From Oscillospiraceae bacterium (GTDB lineage Bacteria > Bacillota > Clostridia > Oscillospirales > Oscillospiraceae), in assembly GCA_910575265.1 (NCBI GenBank), contig CAJTEA010000013.1, positions 1 through 64,000 on the forward strand: a stretch of DNA of 64,000 nucleotides. The letters are read 5' to 3'. Below, piece by piece: positions 6,580 through 15,283 of this stretch; position 1 is the stretch's first letter; each line of letters opens with the position of its first letter. Under the pieces are notes generated by a model. That model searched no databases. It saw nothing but the letters and a program-made list of their open reading frames with translations, and was not told where the DNA came from. The position numbers and the translations under genes were made by a program.

Positions 6580-8025
6580 ATGCAATTATACAATTCCGCC
6601 ACCCACAAGAAGGAAGAATTTACCACTCACACCCCCGGCCATGTGGAGATGTACACCTGCGGTCCCACGGTGTACCACTTCGCCCACATTGGCAACCTGC
6701 GCTCCTACATCATGGAGGACGTGCTGGAAAAATTCCTGCGCTACGACGGCTACAACGTGAACCGGGTGATGAACATCACCGACGTGGGCCATCTGGCCTC
6801 CGACGCCGACACCGGGGAGGATAAGATGCTCAAGGGAGCCAAGCGGGAGCACAAGACGGTGATGGAGATCGCCCAGTACTACACCGACGCCTTCTTTGAC
6901 GACTGCCGTAAGCTGAACATCAAGACCCCCGACGTGGTCCAGCCCGCCACCGGGCTCATCGACGAGTTCATCAAGCTGGTGGAGGGCCTGCTGGACAAAG
7001 GCTACGCCTATGTGGCGGGGGGCAACGTGTACTTTGACACCTCCAAGCTGGAGCGGTACTATATCTTCAACGCCCACGACGAGGAGGACCTGGCGGTGGG
7101 CGTCCGGGAGGGCGTGGAGGAGGACCAGAACAAGCGGAACAAAAACGACTTTGTCCTCTGGTTCACCAAAAGCAAGTTCGAGGACCAGGCCCTGAAATGG
7201 GACTCCCCCTGGGGCGTTGGCTACCCGGGCTGGCACATCGAGTGCTCCGGCATCTCCCTGAAGTACAATGGCGAGTACCTGGACCTCCACTGCGGCGGCA
7301 TCGACAACGCCTTCCCCCACCACACCAACGAGATCGCCCAGAGTGAGGCCTACATCGGCCATCCCTGGTGTAAGCAGTGGTTCCATGTCCACCACTTGAA
7401 TACAAACTCGGGCAAAATGTCCAAGTCCAAGGGGGAGTTCCTCACCGTCTCCCTGCTGGAGGAGAAGGGCTATGACCCCATCGTCTACCGCTTCTTCTGC
7501 CTTCAGAGCCACTACCGCAAGGGATTGGTCTTTACCTGGGAAAACCTGGACAACGCCGCCGGGGCCTTCCAAAAGCTGATCGCCAAAATCGCCGCTCAGG
7601 ATCCCGGGGACGGCCCGGTGGACGAGAAGGTTGTGGAGCGGTACAAGGAGAAATTCCGCGCCCAGGTGGGCAACGACCTGAACACATCCATGGGCGTCAC
7701 CGCCCTGTATGACGCCCTCAAGGCCAAGACCAACGGTGCCACCCGGCTGGCCATTTTGGGCAGCTTTGACCAGGTGTTGTCCCTGTCTCTGCTGGACAAG
7801 GCCAACCGCCTCCGGGAGGAGCAGAAGAAGCAAAAGGCCAGCTCCCAGGGCGGCTATACCATCACCGGCGAGGGCGACCCTGCCGTGGACGCGCGGGTTC
7901 TCCAGCGGTACGAGGCCAAAAAGGCGAAAAATTTTGCCGAGGCCGACCGTATCCGGGACGAGCTGAAGGCTCAGGGCATTGAAATCACCGACCTGCCTGG
8001 TGGGGCGAGCTGGAAAAGAGCGTAA
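6580..8025 (+). CDS. cysS: Cysteinyl-tRNA synthetase
   Basis: This class I synthetase charges tRNA-Cys with cysteine. The 481 residues carry the HIGH-like FAHIGNLR motif near residue 35, the KMSKSKG loop, zinc ligands beginning with Cys in MYTCGPTVY and continuing in WHIECSGIS and PHHTNEIAQ, and a C-terminal DALR/anticodon-binding region. GGAGGAG lies 8 bp before the ATG. It is the last gene of the T-box operon, so it is induced when tRNA-Cys is uncharged; a terminator follows at once. Confidence 0.97.
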   Translation: MQLYNSATHKKEEFTTHTPGHVEMYTCGPTVYHFAHIGNLRSYIMEDVLEKFLRYDGYNVNRVMNITDVGHLASDADTGEDKMLKGAKREHKTVMEIAQYYTDAFFDDCRKLNIKTPDVVQPATGLIDEFIKLVEGLLDKGYAYVAGGNVYFDTSKLERYYIFNAHDEEDLAVGVREGVEEDQNKRNKNDFVLWFTKSKFEDQALKWDSPWGVGYPGWHIECSGISLKYNGEYLDLHCGGIDNAFPHHTNEIAQSEAYIGHPWCKQWFHVHHLNTNSGKMSKSKGEFLTVSLLEEKGYDPIVYRFFCLQSHYRKGLVFTWENLDNAAGAFQKLIAKIAAQDPGDGPVDEKVVERYKEKFRAQVGNDLNTSMGVTALYDALKAKTNGATRLAILGSFDQVLSLSLLDKANRLREEQKKQKASSQGGYTITGEGDPAVDARVLQRYEAKKAKNFAEADRIRDELKAQGIEITDLPGGASWKRA

Positions 8026-8029
8026 AAGC

Positions 8030-8070
8030 AAGGCTGTCTCCTGCTCAAGGTGACAGCCTTTATTTATTTT
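8030..8070 (+). terminator. cysS terminator
   Basis: AAGGCTGTC (8030-8038) pairs with GACAGCCTT (8052-8060), followed by TATTTATTTTT. Confidence 0.85.
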
Positions 8071-8098
8071 TCTGATTTGCTCATTTAGAGTACAGATA

Positions 8099-9232
8099 TT
8101 ACAGGCCGAGTTTGGTGGAAAAATCGGAAAAGATCTCGGAAATTTTAATCTGCTGGGGGCAAACCGCCTCACAGCTCCGGCAGCCCACACAGGCGCTGGG
8201 TTTTTTCTCCGCGGGCAGCTGACCGACGCGCATGGGGGCGATAAAGCCGCCGCCTGTAAAAGTAAATTCATTGTATAATTCCAGAAGCTCGGGAATCTCC
8301 AGTCCCTGGGGACAGTGGGAGGTGCAGTAACGGCAGGCGGTGCAGGGGACGCTGGTCTGTGCGGTCATACGGCCGGCGATGGAAAGCAGGGCCGCTTTTT
8401 CCCGGTCAGACAGGGGCTTTTCCTCCTGGAAGGTGCGCAGATTGTCCTCCACCTGGTCCATGTTGGACATACCGGACAGAGTGACCGTCGCGGAGGGCAG
8501 GGACTGGATGAACCGGAAGGCCCAGGCTGGAACGCCTTCTCCGGGCCGCAGGGCGTTCAGTTCAGCGGCGTATTCGTCCGGCAGGTTGGCCAGCTTGCCG
8601 CCCCGCAGAGGCTCCATTACCCACACGGGAATGTTCCACTGGTTCAGCAGCTCCACCTTGCCTTTGGCGTCCTGAAATTCCCAGTCCAGCCAGTTGAGCT
8701 GGATCTGGCAGAACTCCATGTCCTTGCCGTAGGCGTCCAGAAATCGTTTCATGGTATCCAGATTGCTGTGAGCGGAGAACCCCAGGTGCTTGATCTCTCC
8801 CGCTTTCTTCCGGGCCATGAGGGAGTCATAGATGTGGAATTTGGGGTCCAGGTAGGCGTCGATATTCATTTCGCAGATGTTGTGAAAGAGGTAGAAGTCA
8901 AAGTAGTTCACATGGCACTTCTCCAGTTGTTTGTCGAAGATCTCCTCCACCTTGTCCATGTTGGACAGATCGTAACCGGGAAATTTATCGGCCAGATAGA
9001 AGCTGTCCCGGGGATACTCCCGCAAAATTCTGCCCATTACGAGCTCGGAATTGCCGTTGTGGTAGCCCCATGCGGTGTCGTAGTAGTTGACGCCTGCCTC
9101 CATAGCCCTGGCGACCATGCTGGCGGCTTCGTCCTCGTTGACAACGCCGATGTCGCCGCCGACGGTGGGCAGACGCATACAGCCAAAGCCCAGGGCGGAC
9201 AGCTTCAGGTCCTGGAACTGCTTGTAGATCAT
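8099..9232 (-). CDS. Aldo/keto reductase with C-terminal ferredoxin-type 2x[4Fe-4S] domain
   Basis: This 377-residue cytoplasmic oxidoreductase has an AKR TIM barrel at about 1-280 with catalytic-type residues Asp in YYDTAWGY, Lys in LADKFPG and His in YLFHNI. The C-terminal segment has two cysteine clusters, CTACRYCTSHCP and CVGCRSCEAVCP, typical of [4Fe-4S] binding. AKR-ferredoxin fusions are frequent in anaerobes and are annotated as predicted aldehyde reductases; the substrate is unknown. AAAGGAAG precedes the ATG. It is divergent from a MerR-family gene, and its promoter has the long spacer typical of MerR activation. Confidence 0.9.
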   Translation of the reverse strand: MIYKQFQDLKLSALGFGCMRLPTVGGDIGVVNEDEAASMVARAMEAGVNYYDTAWGYHNGNSELVMGRILREYPRDSFYLADKFPGYDLSNMDKVEEIFDKQLEKCHVNYFDFYLFHNICEMNIDAYLDPKFHIYDSLMARKKAGEIKHLGFSAHSNLDTMKRFLDAYGKDMEFCQIQLNWLDWEFQDAKGKVELLNQWNIPVWVMEPLRGGKLANLPDEYAAELNALRPGEGVPAWAFRFIQSLPSATVTLSGMSNMDQVEDNLRTFQEEKPLSDREKAALLSIAGRMTAQTSVPCTACRYCTSHCPQGLEIPELLELYNEFTFTGGGFIAPMRVGQLPAEKKPSACVGCRSCEAVCPQQIKISEIFSDFSTKLGL

Positions 9233-9299
9233 GGGTTATCTTCCTTTCCATTGACGAATGTGAATTGGGACGCTATAATAGCGCTGTAAGTACACTGAG

Positions 9300-9330
9300 A
9301 TTATATAACCTAAAGCGAACTTTAAGTCAA
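9300..9330 (-). promoter_or_regulatory. MerR-type promoter (19-bp spacer) with AdhR-like dyad
   Basis: On the minus strand, TTGACT (9325-9330) and a perfect TATAAT (9300-9305) are separated by 19 bp, the signature of MerR-activated promoters. In the spacer, CTTAAAG-TTCG-CTTTAGG (9309-9326) is an inverted repeat with a 4-bp centre. It is nearly identical to the CTTAAAG-N4-CTTTAAG site known for the aldehyde-responsive AdhR of Bacillus. Confidence 0.85.
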
Positions 9331-9350
9331 GACCTTTTGGGGGAAATTTT

Positions 9351-9800
9351 ATGTTCTACACCATTGGAGAGATGGCCGAGCGGCTGAATGTGGCCCCATC
9401 CACCCTGCGTTATTACGACAAGGAGGGCCTGCTGCCCTTTGTGGAGCGGTCCAGCGGGGGCATCCGCATGTTTAAGGACGAGGATATGGAGTGGCTGCGG
9501 CTGCTGGGCTGTCTGAAAAAGGCGGGGATGCCGCTGAAAGAGATTCGCTCCTTCATGGACTGGTCCCGGCAGGGGGACGCCACCATCAGCCAGCGGCTGG
9601 AGCTGATTGAAAAGCAGCGTCAGTCGGTGCTGGACCAGCAGAAGCAGCTGGAGGACACCCTGCTCATGCTGGACTACAAGCGCTGGTACTACCAGACCGC
9701 CCAGGAGGCGGGCACCTGCGGCATCCACGACACCCTGTCTCCAGAGCAGATTCCGGAACAGTTCCGGCCGCTGATGGCGCAGTGGGAGAAGGAGTCATGA
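9351..9800 (+). CDS. MerR-family transcriptional regulator (AdhR/NmlR-like)
   Basis: The protein has 149 residues. An N-terminal MerR winged helix (YTIGEMAERLNVAPSTLRYY, then DKEGLLPFVERSSGGIRMF) is followed by a long dimerisation helix (SQRLELIEKQRQSVLDQQKQLEDTL as two shorter stretches) and a short C-terminal tail with one Cys (AGTCGIHD). It most likely activates the divergent aldo/keto reductase through the 19-bp-spacer promoter between them. A carbonyl/aldehyde signal is inferred from the operator and the target. A 4-bp stop/start overlap couples it to the DUF6194 gene. Confidence 0.9.
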   Translation: MFYTIGEMAERLNVAPSTLRYYDKEGLLPFVERSSGGIRMFKDEDMEWLRLLGCLKKAGMPLKEIRSFMDWSRQGDATISQRLELIEKQRQSVLDQQKQLEDTLLMLDYKRWYYQTAQEAGTCGIHDTLSPEQIPEQFRPLMAQWEKES

Positions 9801-10264
9801 AGATGGAGCCGAAACAAATTTTAGACTGGTGTCTGAGCAACCTGGAGGGCACTGTTGTGGTGAACAGCTGGGGGGAGACAGGCGTCTTTTATAACCCAGG
9901 AAAGGTTCTGAAACGGGGGGTCTATGTCCTCACGGTCAAGGAGAAGGACGGGGATAATGACCGGGCTTCCCGGTTGGACCGCCCTGGTGTGTACCGGGTG
10001 AACTTGGGACCAAGGAAGCGGACTTATGTCAACCTGTTTGGCCCGGTTCCCAAGCGTCCGCCAAAAGGCGGCGTAGTGGAGGGGGATATGGACTTTACCC
10101 GGACGGATACTCTGCTGCCTCATCCGGTTTACGCCTGGATGGGCTGGGTGTGCGTTCTGAACCCTTCTGCGCAAACCTTTGAAAGCATGAAACCTCTTAT
10201 TCGGGAGAGTTATGCGTTCGCAAAAGAAAAATTTGAGAAACGAGTGAAAAAAACAGGAGTTTGA
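9797..10264 (+). CDS. DUF6194-family protein
   Basis: The product is 155 residues. The stretch SRLDRPGVYRVNLGPRKR and the following TYVNLFG match the conserved core of DUF6194, a family without a known reaction. The start at 9797 is chosen because AAGGAG lies 3-9 bp upstream and the ATGA overlaps the merR stop. It is co-transcribed with the MerR regulator and followed 2 bp later by mutS2. No signal peptide or membrane segment is visible. Confidence 0.8.
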   Translation: MKMEPKQILDWCLSNLEGTVVVNSWGETGVFYNPGKVLKRGVYVLTVKEKDGDNDRASRLDRPGVYRVNLGPRKRTYVNLFGPVPKRPPKGGVVEGDMDFTRTDTLLPHPVYAWMGWVCVLNPSAQTFESMKPLIRESYAFAKEKFEKRVKKTGV

Positions 10265-10266
10265 AT

Positions 10267-12633
10267 ATGAGCGACTTATTTGAAAAATCCATGGCCACTC
10301 TGGAGCTGCCCCGTGTGCTGGAGCTGCTGTCCGGGTGCGCCGTCACCGACGAGGGCCGGGAGCGGGCGCTGGCTCTGCGGCCTATGGACGATATCGACGA
10401 CGTAAAGCGTGCCCAGGCGGAGACCACCGCCGCCGTCAAGCTGATGGTCCTCCGGGGGACGCCCGGCTTCGCGGGAATCAAGCCGGTAGCCGCCAGTCTC
10501 CAGCGGGCGGACATGGGGGGCAGCCTGAATACAAGAGAGCTGCTGGAGATCGCCGCCGTCCTCCGGGCGGCCCGCGCCGCCTCCGACTACGGAGCGGGGG
10601 AGGAAAAGACCCCCATCTCCCACCTGTTCCGGGCTCTCACCACCAACCGCTTTTTGGAGGACACCATTACCAACTCCATCGTGGGGGAGGACGAGCTGGC
10701 CGACTCCGCCAGCCCGGAGCTGGCCTCCATCCGACGGCACATGCGGGCCACCGAGTCCAAGGTCCGGGACATCCTGCAAAAGCTTATCTCCTCCAACCAG
10801 TCCAAGTACTTGCAGGAGTCCATCATCACCATCCGCTCCGACCGGTACGTGGTGCCGGTGAAGTCGGAGCACAAGAACGCCATCCCCGGCCTGGTCCACG
10901 ATGTGTCCTCCTCCGGCTCCACCTTCTTCATCGAGCCTATGGGGGTGGTGAAGGCCAACAACGAGCTGCGGGAGCTGCTGGCCAAGGAGAAAAAGGAGAT
11001 CGAGCGGATTCTGGCCGAGCTGTCCGCCCAGTGCGCCGCCCACAAGGAGGACATTTCCGAGGACTACCAGCTTCTCATCTGGCTGGACGCCATCTTTGCC
11101 CGGGCCAAGCTCTCCTGCAAGCTGGAGTGCACTGAGCCCAGGCTGTCCGACAAGTACCTGCGCCTGCGGGGGGTCCGGCATCCCCTCCTGGACCAGAAAA
11201 AAGCCGTCCCCAACGATTTGGAGCTGGGGGAGCGGTTCGACACCCTGGTAATTACCGGCCCCAACACCGGCGGCAAGACGGTCACCTTAAAGACGCTGGG
11301 CCTCATCACCCTCATGGCTCAGTGCGGACTGCACGTCCCGGCTAAGGACGACTCAACCGTCCGCATTTTCTCCCGGGTGCTGGCCGATATCGGCGACGAG
11401 CAGTCCATTGCCCAGTCCCTGTCCACCTTCTCCTCCCACATGACCAATATTGTGGGTATCCTGAATGAGGCGGACGGAGATACCCTTATCCTCTTTGACG
11501 AGCTGGGGGCGGGCACCGACCCGGTGGAGGGCGCGGCCCTGGCCGCCGCCATCATTGAGTCCGCCCGGGGCATCGGCGCCCAGGTGGCGGCCACCACCCA
11601 CTACGCCGAGCTGAAGGTCTACGCCATGACCACCCCCGGGGTGGAGAACGCCTCCTGCGAGTTCAATGTGGAGACCCTGGCCCCTACCTACCGCCTGGTG
11701 CTGGGTATCCCGGGCAAGTCCAACGCCTTCGCCATCTCCCGGCGGCTGGGGCTACCCGAGTATATCATCGAGAAGGCCGCCGCCCGTCTGGACGCGGAGA
11801 ATGTGCGGTTTGAGGATGTCCTCACCCGGCTGGACCAGCAGCGGCAGGAGATGGAGCGGGAGCGGGCGGAGGCCCGGCGGCTCAAGCTGGACATGGAGCA
11901 GTCGGCGGAGAAGGCCCGGGAGTACCGGGAAAAGCTGGAGGCCGAGCGGGCCAAGGTGGTGGAGAAGGCCAACGCCGAAGCCCGTGCCATCATCGAGGAG
12001 GCCCGTGCCGCCAGTGATTTGGCCATCGCCCAGCTGAAGGAGCTGAAAAAGCGCCAGGACCTGGACTGGCAGCAGGTGAACGACGGCCGTGCCGAAGCCC
12101 GCCGCCTGCTCAATGAAGCGGAGCGGAACATTGGCGGAGCAGCCCCGGAAGTTGAGCCGCCGCCCCCTACCCGTCCAGCGGAGAAGGGGGACACGGTGGA
12201 GCTGCTCTCCATGGGAACAAAGGCCACCGTGCTGTCGGTGAACAAGGACGGCACCCTTCAGCTCCAGGCAGGGATTTTGAAGATTTCCGCCAAGCAGGAG
12301 GAGGTCCGGGTGGTGGACGGGGAGACCCAGTCCCAAAAGGAGGTCCGGCGAATTATCGCCAAGGCGGAGCATACCATCCGTACCGCCGCCGTCCCGTCCC
12401 AGGTGGATCTGCGGGGCATGATGACCGACGAGGCCCTCATCGTCCTGGAGCGCTTCCTGGACACCGCTATGATGGGCAAGCTGGAGACGGTCACTATCGT
12501 CCACGGCAAGGGCACCGGAGCGGTCCGATCCGCCGTGCGGACCTATCTCAAGCGCAGCCGCTATGTGAAGTCCTTCCGGCCCGGACGCTACGGAGAGGGA
12601 GAAGACGGGGTTACCGTAGCGGAGCTGAAATAA
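10267..12633 (+). CDS. mutS2: Endonuclease MutS2 (recombination suppressor / ribosome rescue factor)
   Basis: The protein has 788 residues, the usual MutS2 length. An N-terminal lever/core region is followed by the ABC ATPase with Walker A TGPNTGGKTVTLKT near 333, the STFSSHM signature and Walker B LILFDELGAGTDP. A long charged coiled coil (about 515-620), a KOW-like segment and a C-terminal Smr nuclease domain (VDLRGMMTDEAL ... VHGKGTGAVR) complete it. It lacks the MutS mismatch-recognition domain. MutS2 is known to suppress homologous recombination and, in Bacillus, to bind collided ribosomes. The ATG at 10267 follows ACAGGAGT. Confidence 0.96.
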   Translation: MSDLFEKSMATLELPRVLELLSGCAVTDEGRERALALRPMDDIDDVKRAQAETTAAVKLMVLRGTPGFAGIKPVAASLQRADMGGSLNTRELLEIAAVLRAARAASDYGAGEEKTPISHLFRALTTNRFLEDTITNSIVGEDELADSASPELASIRRHMRATESKVRDILQKLISSNQSKYLQESIITIRSDRYVVPVKSEHKNAIPGLVHDVSSSGSTFFIEPMGVVKANNELRELLAKEKKEIERILAELSAQCAAHKEDISEDYQLLIWLDAIFARAKLSCKLECTEPRLSDKYLRLRGVRHPLLDQKKAVPNDLELGERFDTLVITGPNTGGKTVTLKTLGLITLMAQCGLHVPAKDDSTVRIFSRVLADIGDEQSIAQSLSTFSSHMTNIVGILNEADGDTLILFDELGAGTDPVEGAALAAAIIESARGIGAQVAATTHYAELKVYAMTTPGVENASCEFNVETLAPTYRLVLGIPGKSNAFAISRRLGLPEYIIEKAAARLDAENVRFEDVLTRLDQQRQEMERERAEARRLKLDMEQSAEKAREYREKLEAERAKVVEKANAEARAIIEEARAASDLAIAQLKELKKRQDLDWQQVNDGRAEARRLLNEAERNIGGAAPEVEPPPPTRPAEKGDTVELLSMGTKATVLSVNKDGTLQLQAGILKISAKQEEVRVVDGETQSQKEVRRIIAKAEHTIRTAAVPSQVDLRGMMTDEALIVLERFLDTAMMGKLETVTIVHGKGTGAVRSAVRTYLKRSRYVKSFRPGRYGEGEDGVTVAELK

Positions 12634-12658
12634 AAAAGCGGCCGTTTGGCCGCTTTTT
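12633..12658. terminator. Bidirectional terminator after mutS2
   Basis: AAAAAGCGGCC, GTTT, GGCCGCTTTTT: a perfect 11-bp stem with U-tracts both ways. It can serve mutS2 and the convergent anti-sigma gene. Confidence 0.9.
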
Positions 12659-12661
12659 ACA

Positions 12662-14086
12662 TTAAAACTGATACAAAAGCAAATACTGTGTCTTATTGTC
12701 CAGCGTGCTGGCGCGGATACTCACGGTGCTGTCGTCATCCCAGCCGATGCCGCCCTCGTGGAGGTTCTCATAGCCCTCCCGGTCGAAGGCGAAGAAGACG
12801 CCTTTCTCCAGGTCGGCCACTCCAATCTGGGAGATACCCAGGCCGTCCGTTTTGGAATCCATGGAAAAGTACAGCAGCCTGTTTCCGGAGAGGTTGAACT
12901 GGAGGTTGTCATTTTGATGGAAGGTCAGACCCTCCAGAAGGGTCTGCGCTCCGGTCTTCAGGTCCACTGCCCGGGCCTGCCCGTCTTCAGAGATCAGCAC
13001 ACAGCGACTTCCTGACATCTCCACGCCGCTGGAGCCCTCCTCCCAGCTGCGATAGTAGGGGGTCCGGCCCAGCGTTTGAATTATACGGCCAGTTGGAATA
13101 TCATAGGAATAACAGGCAACATCCTGTGCCACTCCACTCTCGTCTATGGTGCTGCTGTGGAGGATCAGGGTGTCATTGTCTGCGAAGGCGGCGGTGTAAA
13201 TCTCGATGTCCGCCAACTCATCCACCTGGACCAGGGTTTTAGCGTCCAGGTCGCAGAACCAGGTCTGGGACATCCCCAGCCGGTTGTCGCACAGAATGAT
13301 GGCTCGGCGCATGTTCTCCGACCAATCCCATCCGTAGGCGTACTCCAGCTTGTCCGCTCCGGTGCCCGCCAGAATGTCCTCTGCCTCGCCGGTGTCCAGA
13401 TGGTAGAGGAAGGGGTACTCGGTATAATCCATCTGTGTCCCTGTGGACAGGCGGAGCAGCAGCACATCGGCGCGGCCGGGGACGGAGGAAAGATTCCAGT
13501 CCCACGCGTGCTCACCCTCCTCGTCCCAGGCGCGGTGGTCCCCGGAGAAGTAGTCCAGCTGCCCGTCCCGGACATACCAGTAAAACTCCCCCTGATAGTG
13601 GAGGTCTCTGAATGTTATGTCAACCTTGCTGGTGTGCATGTCCACCTCCACCGGGACCAGCTCCCCGTCCCTGGGCTCCCAGAATTTGGCGTCTTGGAGG
13701 GTCTTCCAGTCTTCGTCCCAGGTCAGGTCGGTGAGCAGGCCGTTGGAGAAGCCGTACCGGCGGCTGTCCATTTTGATGTACTGGGCCTTGACCAGTTCGC
13801 CGATGTCGGCTTGACTCAAGTCGGGGCCGTCCGGGCTGACACTGCCGCTGGGCACCTGTTCGTGCTCCTCCATGCGGAAGAAGGACAGCACCGCAGTCCG
13901 CAGCTCCGGGCTGGCCGCCAGGGCGGCGGTGGCCAGACAGGTGACGGACAGGGCCGCCGCCAGGGCAATCGTAAATACCCGGCGGGCCGGTGTGTATGTT
14001 CTCTTTGTCTGATTCATAATACGCTCCTTCAATGCGGTGTCAGGGACGATTTTGTCCATCCCCCGGCGATAGTCGTTGATGTTCAT
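12662..14086 (-). CDS. Putative membrane anti-sigma factor with extracytoplasmic beta-propeller-like domain
   Basis: The protein has 474 residues. A short cytoplasmic N-terminus (MNINDYRRGMDKIVPDTALK) of the kind that binds ECF sigma factors is followed by one transmembrane helix near 37-60. The roughly 400-residue extracellular part has repeating WD/TolB-like blades (e.g. TQTWFCDLDAKTLV-like and GQARAVDLKTGAQTLLEG), suggesting a propeller sensor. The ATG overlaps the stop of the sigma factor gene, the standard sigma/anti-sigma arrangement. The ligand is unknown. The anti-sigma role is inferred from position and topology. Confidence 0.8.
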   Translation of the reverse strand: MNINDYRRGMDKIVPDTALKERIMNQTKRTYTPARRVFTIALAAALSVTCLATAALAASPELRTAVLSFFRMEEHEQVPSGSVSPDGPDLSQADIGELVKAQYIKMDSRRYGFSNGLLTDLTWDEDWKTLQDAKFWEPRDGELVPVEVDMHTSKVDITFRDLHYQGEFYWYVRDGQLDYFSGDHRAWDEEGEHAWDWNLSSVPGRADVLLLRLSTGTQMDYTEYPFLYHLDTGEAEDILAGTGADKLEYAYGWDWSENMRRAIILCDNRLGMSQTWFCDLDAKTLVQVDELADIEIYTAAFADNDTLILHSSTIDESGVAQDVACYSYDIPTGRIIQTLGRTPYYRSWEEGSSGVEMSGSRCVLISEDGQARAVDLKTGAQTLLEGLTFHQNDNLQFNLSGNRLLYFSMDSKTDGLGISQIGVADLEKGVFFAFDREGYENLHEGGIGWDDDSTVSIRASTLDNKTQYLLLYQF

Positions 14087-14556
14087 AAACCCTCCAATTC
14101 GATCTTCAGCAGTTCCCGGCCCCGTTTCAGCCTCATTTTCACCGCTGACTGTCCCAGCTTCATGATTCCGGCAATCTCCGACACGGAGTATCCCTCATAA
14201 TAGTGGAGATGGATGGGGAGTCTGTACTGCTCCGGCAGGCCCATCACTGCGCTGAGGGCCTCCAGCTCCTCTGAAGGGGCGGCGGGGAGGCTGTCCTCCA
14301 GCTCGATTACCCGTTTGCGCCAAAAGCCCCGGAGCTGGTCCCGGCACAGATTGGCGGTCACCTGAAGGAGCCACCGTTTTTTGTGGTCCTCGCCGTGAAA
14401 ATCAGGGGCCCGGTACAGCAGCCGGGTAAAAGCCTCCTGGGTGATGTCCTCCGCGTCGGTCCGCCGCCCCAGATAGACCATAGCCAGACGGTAGACCGCG
14501 CCGCTGTAGGCGTCATACGTTTCCTCAAAGGTATGGGAACGGATCGTTTGGTTCAT
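14083..14556 (-). CDS. ECF-type RNA polymerase sigma factor
   Basis: The protein has 157 residues. Region 2 (YDAYSGAVYRLAMVYLGRRT, then DAEDITQEAFTRLL) and region 4 (LPEQYRLPIHLHYYEGYSVS followed by EIAGIMKLGQSAVKMRLKRG) are clear. The start at 14556 has AAAGGAGGT 6 bp before it; an ATG 18 bp further upstream precedes the ribosome site and is rejected. It is the first gene of a two-gene operon with its presumed anti-sigma factor. About 390 bp of AT-rich DNA separate it from divergent ptsH; I could not identify an ECF promoter motif with certainty. Confidence 0.93.
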   Translation of the reverse strand: MNQTIRSHTFEETYDAYSGAVYRLAMVYLGRRTDAEDITQEAFTRLLYRAPDFHGEDHKKRWLLQVTANLCRDQLRGFWRKRVIELEDSLPAAPSEELEALSAVMGLPEQYRLPIHLHYYEGYSVSEIAGIMKLGQSAVKMRLKRGRELLKIELEGL

Positions 14557-14947
14557 CGCTTGACCTCCTTTCATCCATAAAACGATTGCGGGCAGGGAAT
14601 GGTCACAAGTTGAAATAATTATTGCGTAAAATCCGTAAAAAGGAAAGCGGAATTGGTTTATTCTGGAAAAGACGCGCGTTTCCGCGGTCGGGCGGCAGAA
14701 TTGGAGGGAAAACCGCTGAAAATTTTTATGTTTGTGACAAATGTGGATTTGTTAAAAAAAAAGACCATAAACTTAAAAAAAAGCGATTTTAGGGGTGTTT
14801 GGAGAAAAAAGGGGGCAAAAATGATAATTTATTCCGTAAAAGCGGGCAAAGATCGCGGTAATATTTGTGCAAATATCCATTGACGAAACTGGGATAAATC
14901 TGCTATGCTTAATACACATCCTAATGAATAGGGCGGAGGTACGCGAT
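14557..14947. other. AT-rich divergent intergenic region (sigma factor / ptsH)
   Basis: This 391-bp gap contains A-tracts at about 14753-14763 and 14774-14782, low GC compared with its neighbours, and the ptsH promoter at its right end. A 76-codon open frame at 14653 has no ribosome site and low-complexity content, so I do not call it. Nothing else is recognised. Confidence 0.6.
14880..14909 (+). promoter_or_regulatory. ptsH promoter
   Basis: TTGACG (14880-14885), 18-bp spacer, TATGCT (14904-14909), about 39 bp before the HPr start codon. Confidence 0.65.
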
Positions 14948-15211
14948 ATGTATAGTCAGGAAGCCGTCGTAAACAATCAGGTTGGTCTCCATGCAAGGCC
15001 CGCTACATTTTTCATCCAGAAGGCCAACGAGTTCAAGAGCTCCATCTGGGTGGAGAAGGAGGAGCGCAAGGTCAACGCGAAGAGCCTGCTGGGCGTTCTG
15101 TCTCTTGGCATCGTGAAGGGCACCCCCATCAAGCTGATCGCGGATGGTCCCGACGAGAAGGAAGCGGTTGAGGCTCTGTACAAGATGATCTCTTCCGATT
15201 TCTCTGAGTAA
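14948..15211 (+). CDS. ptsH: HPr phosphocarrier protein
   Basis: The product is 87 residues. It carries phosphate from enzyme I to sugar-specific EII proteins of the phosphotransferase system. His15 lies in GLHARPA and the regulatory Ser46 in NAKSLLGVLSLG, so it keeps both the PTS and the HPr-kinase/CcpA catabolite repression sites. The start at 14948 follows GGCGGAGGT; a frame open upstream is ignored. Unlike most bacteria there is no ptsI next to it; a terminator follows immediately. Confidence 0.95.
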   Translation: MYSQEAVVNNQVGLHARPATFFIQKANEFKSSIWVEKEERKVNAKSLLGVLSLGIVKGTPIKLIADGPDEKEAVEALYKMISSDFSE

Positions 15212-15228
15212 GCACCGCAAATCATCGT

Positions 15229-15257
15229 AAAAGGCGCCGCAACGCGGCGCCTTTTTT
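15229..15257 (+). terminator. ptsH terminator
   Basis: AAAAGGCGCCGC, AAC, GCGGCGCCTTTTTT: a 12-bp stem with a T-run. Confidence 0.9.
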
Positions 15258-15283
15258 GACATGTCCGTAAAGGGGGGGTATCC

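Noticed and set aside
6586-8271. 561-codon open frame antisense to cysS
   Set aside because: It mirrors the GC-rich third positions of cysS, has no ribosome site and shows Val/Gly/Leu-rich low-complexity composition typical of shadow frames.
14653-14883. 76-codon open frame between the sigma factor and ptsH
   Set aside because: No ribosome site, A-tract-driven Lys-rich translation, and it runs into the ptsH promoter.
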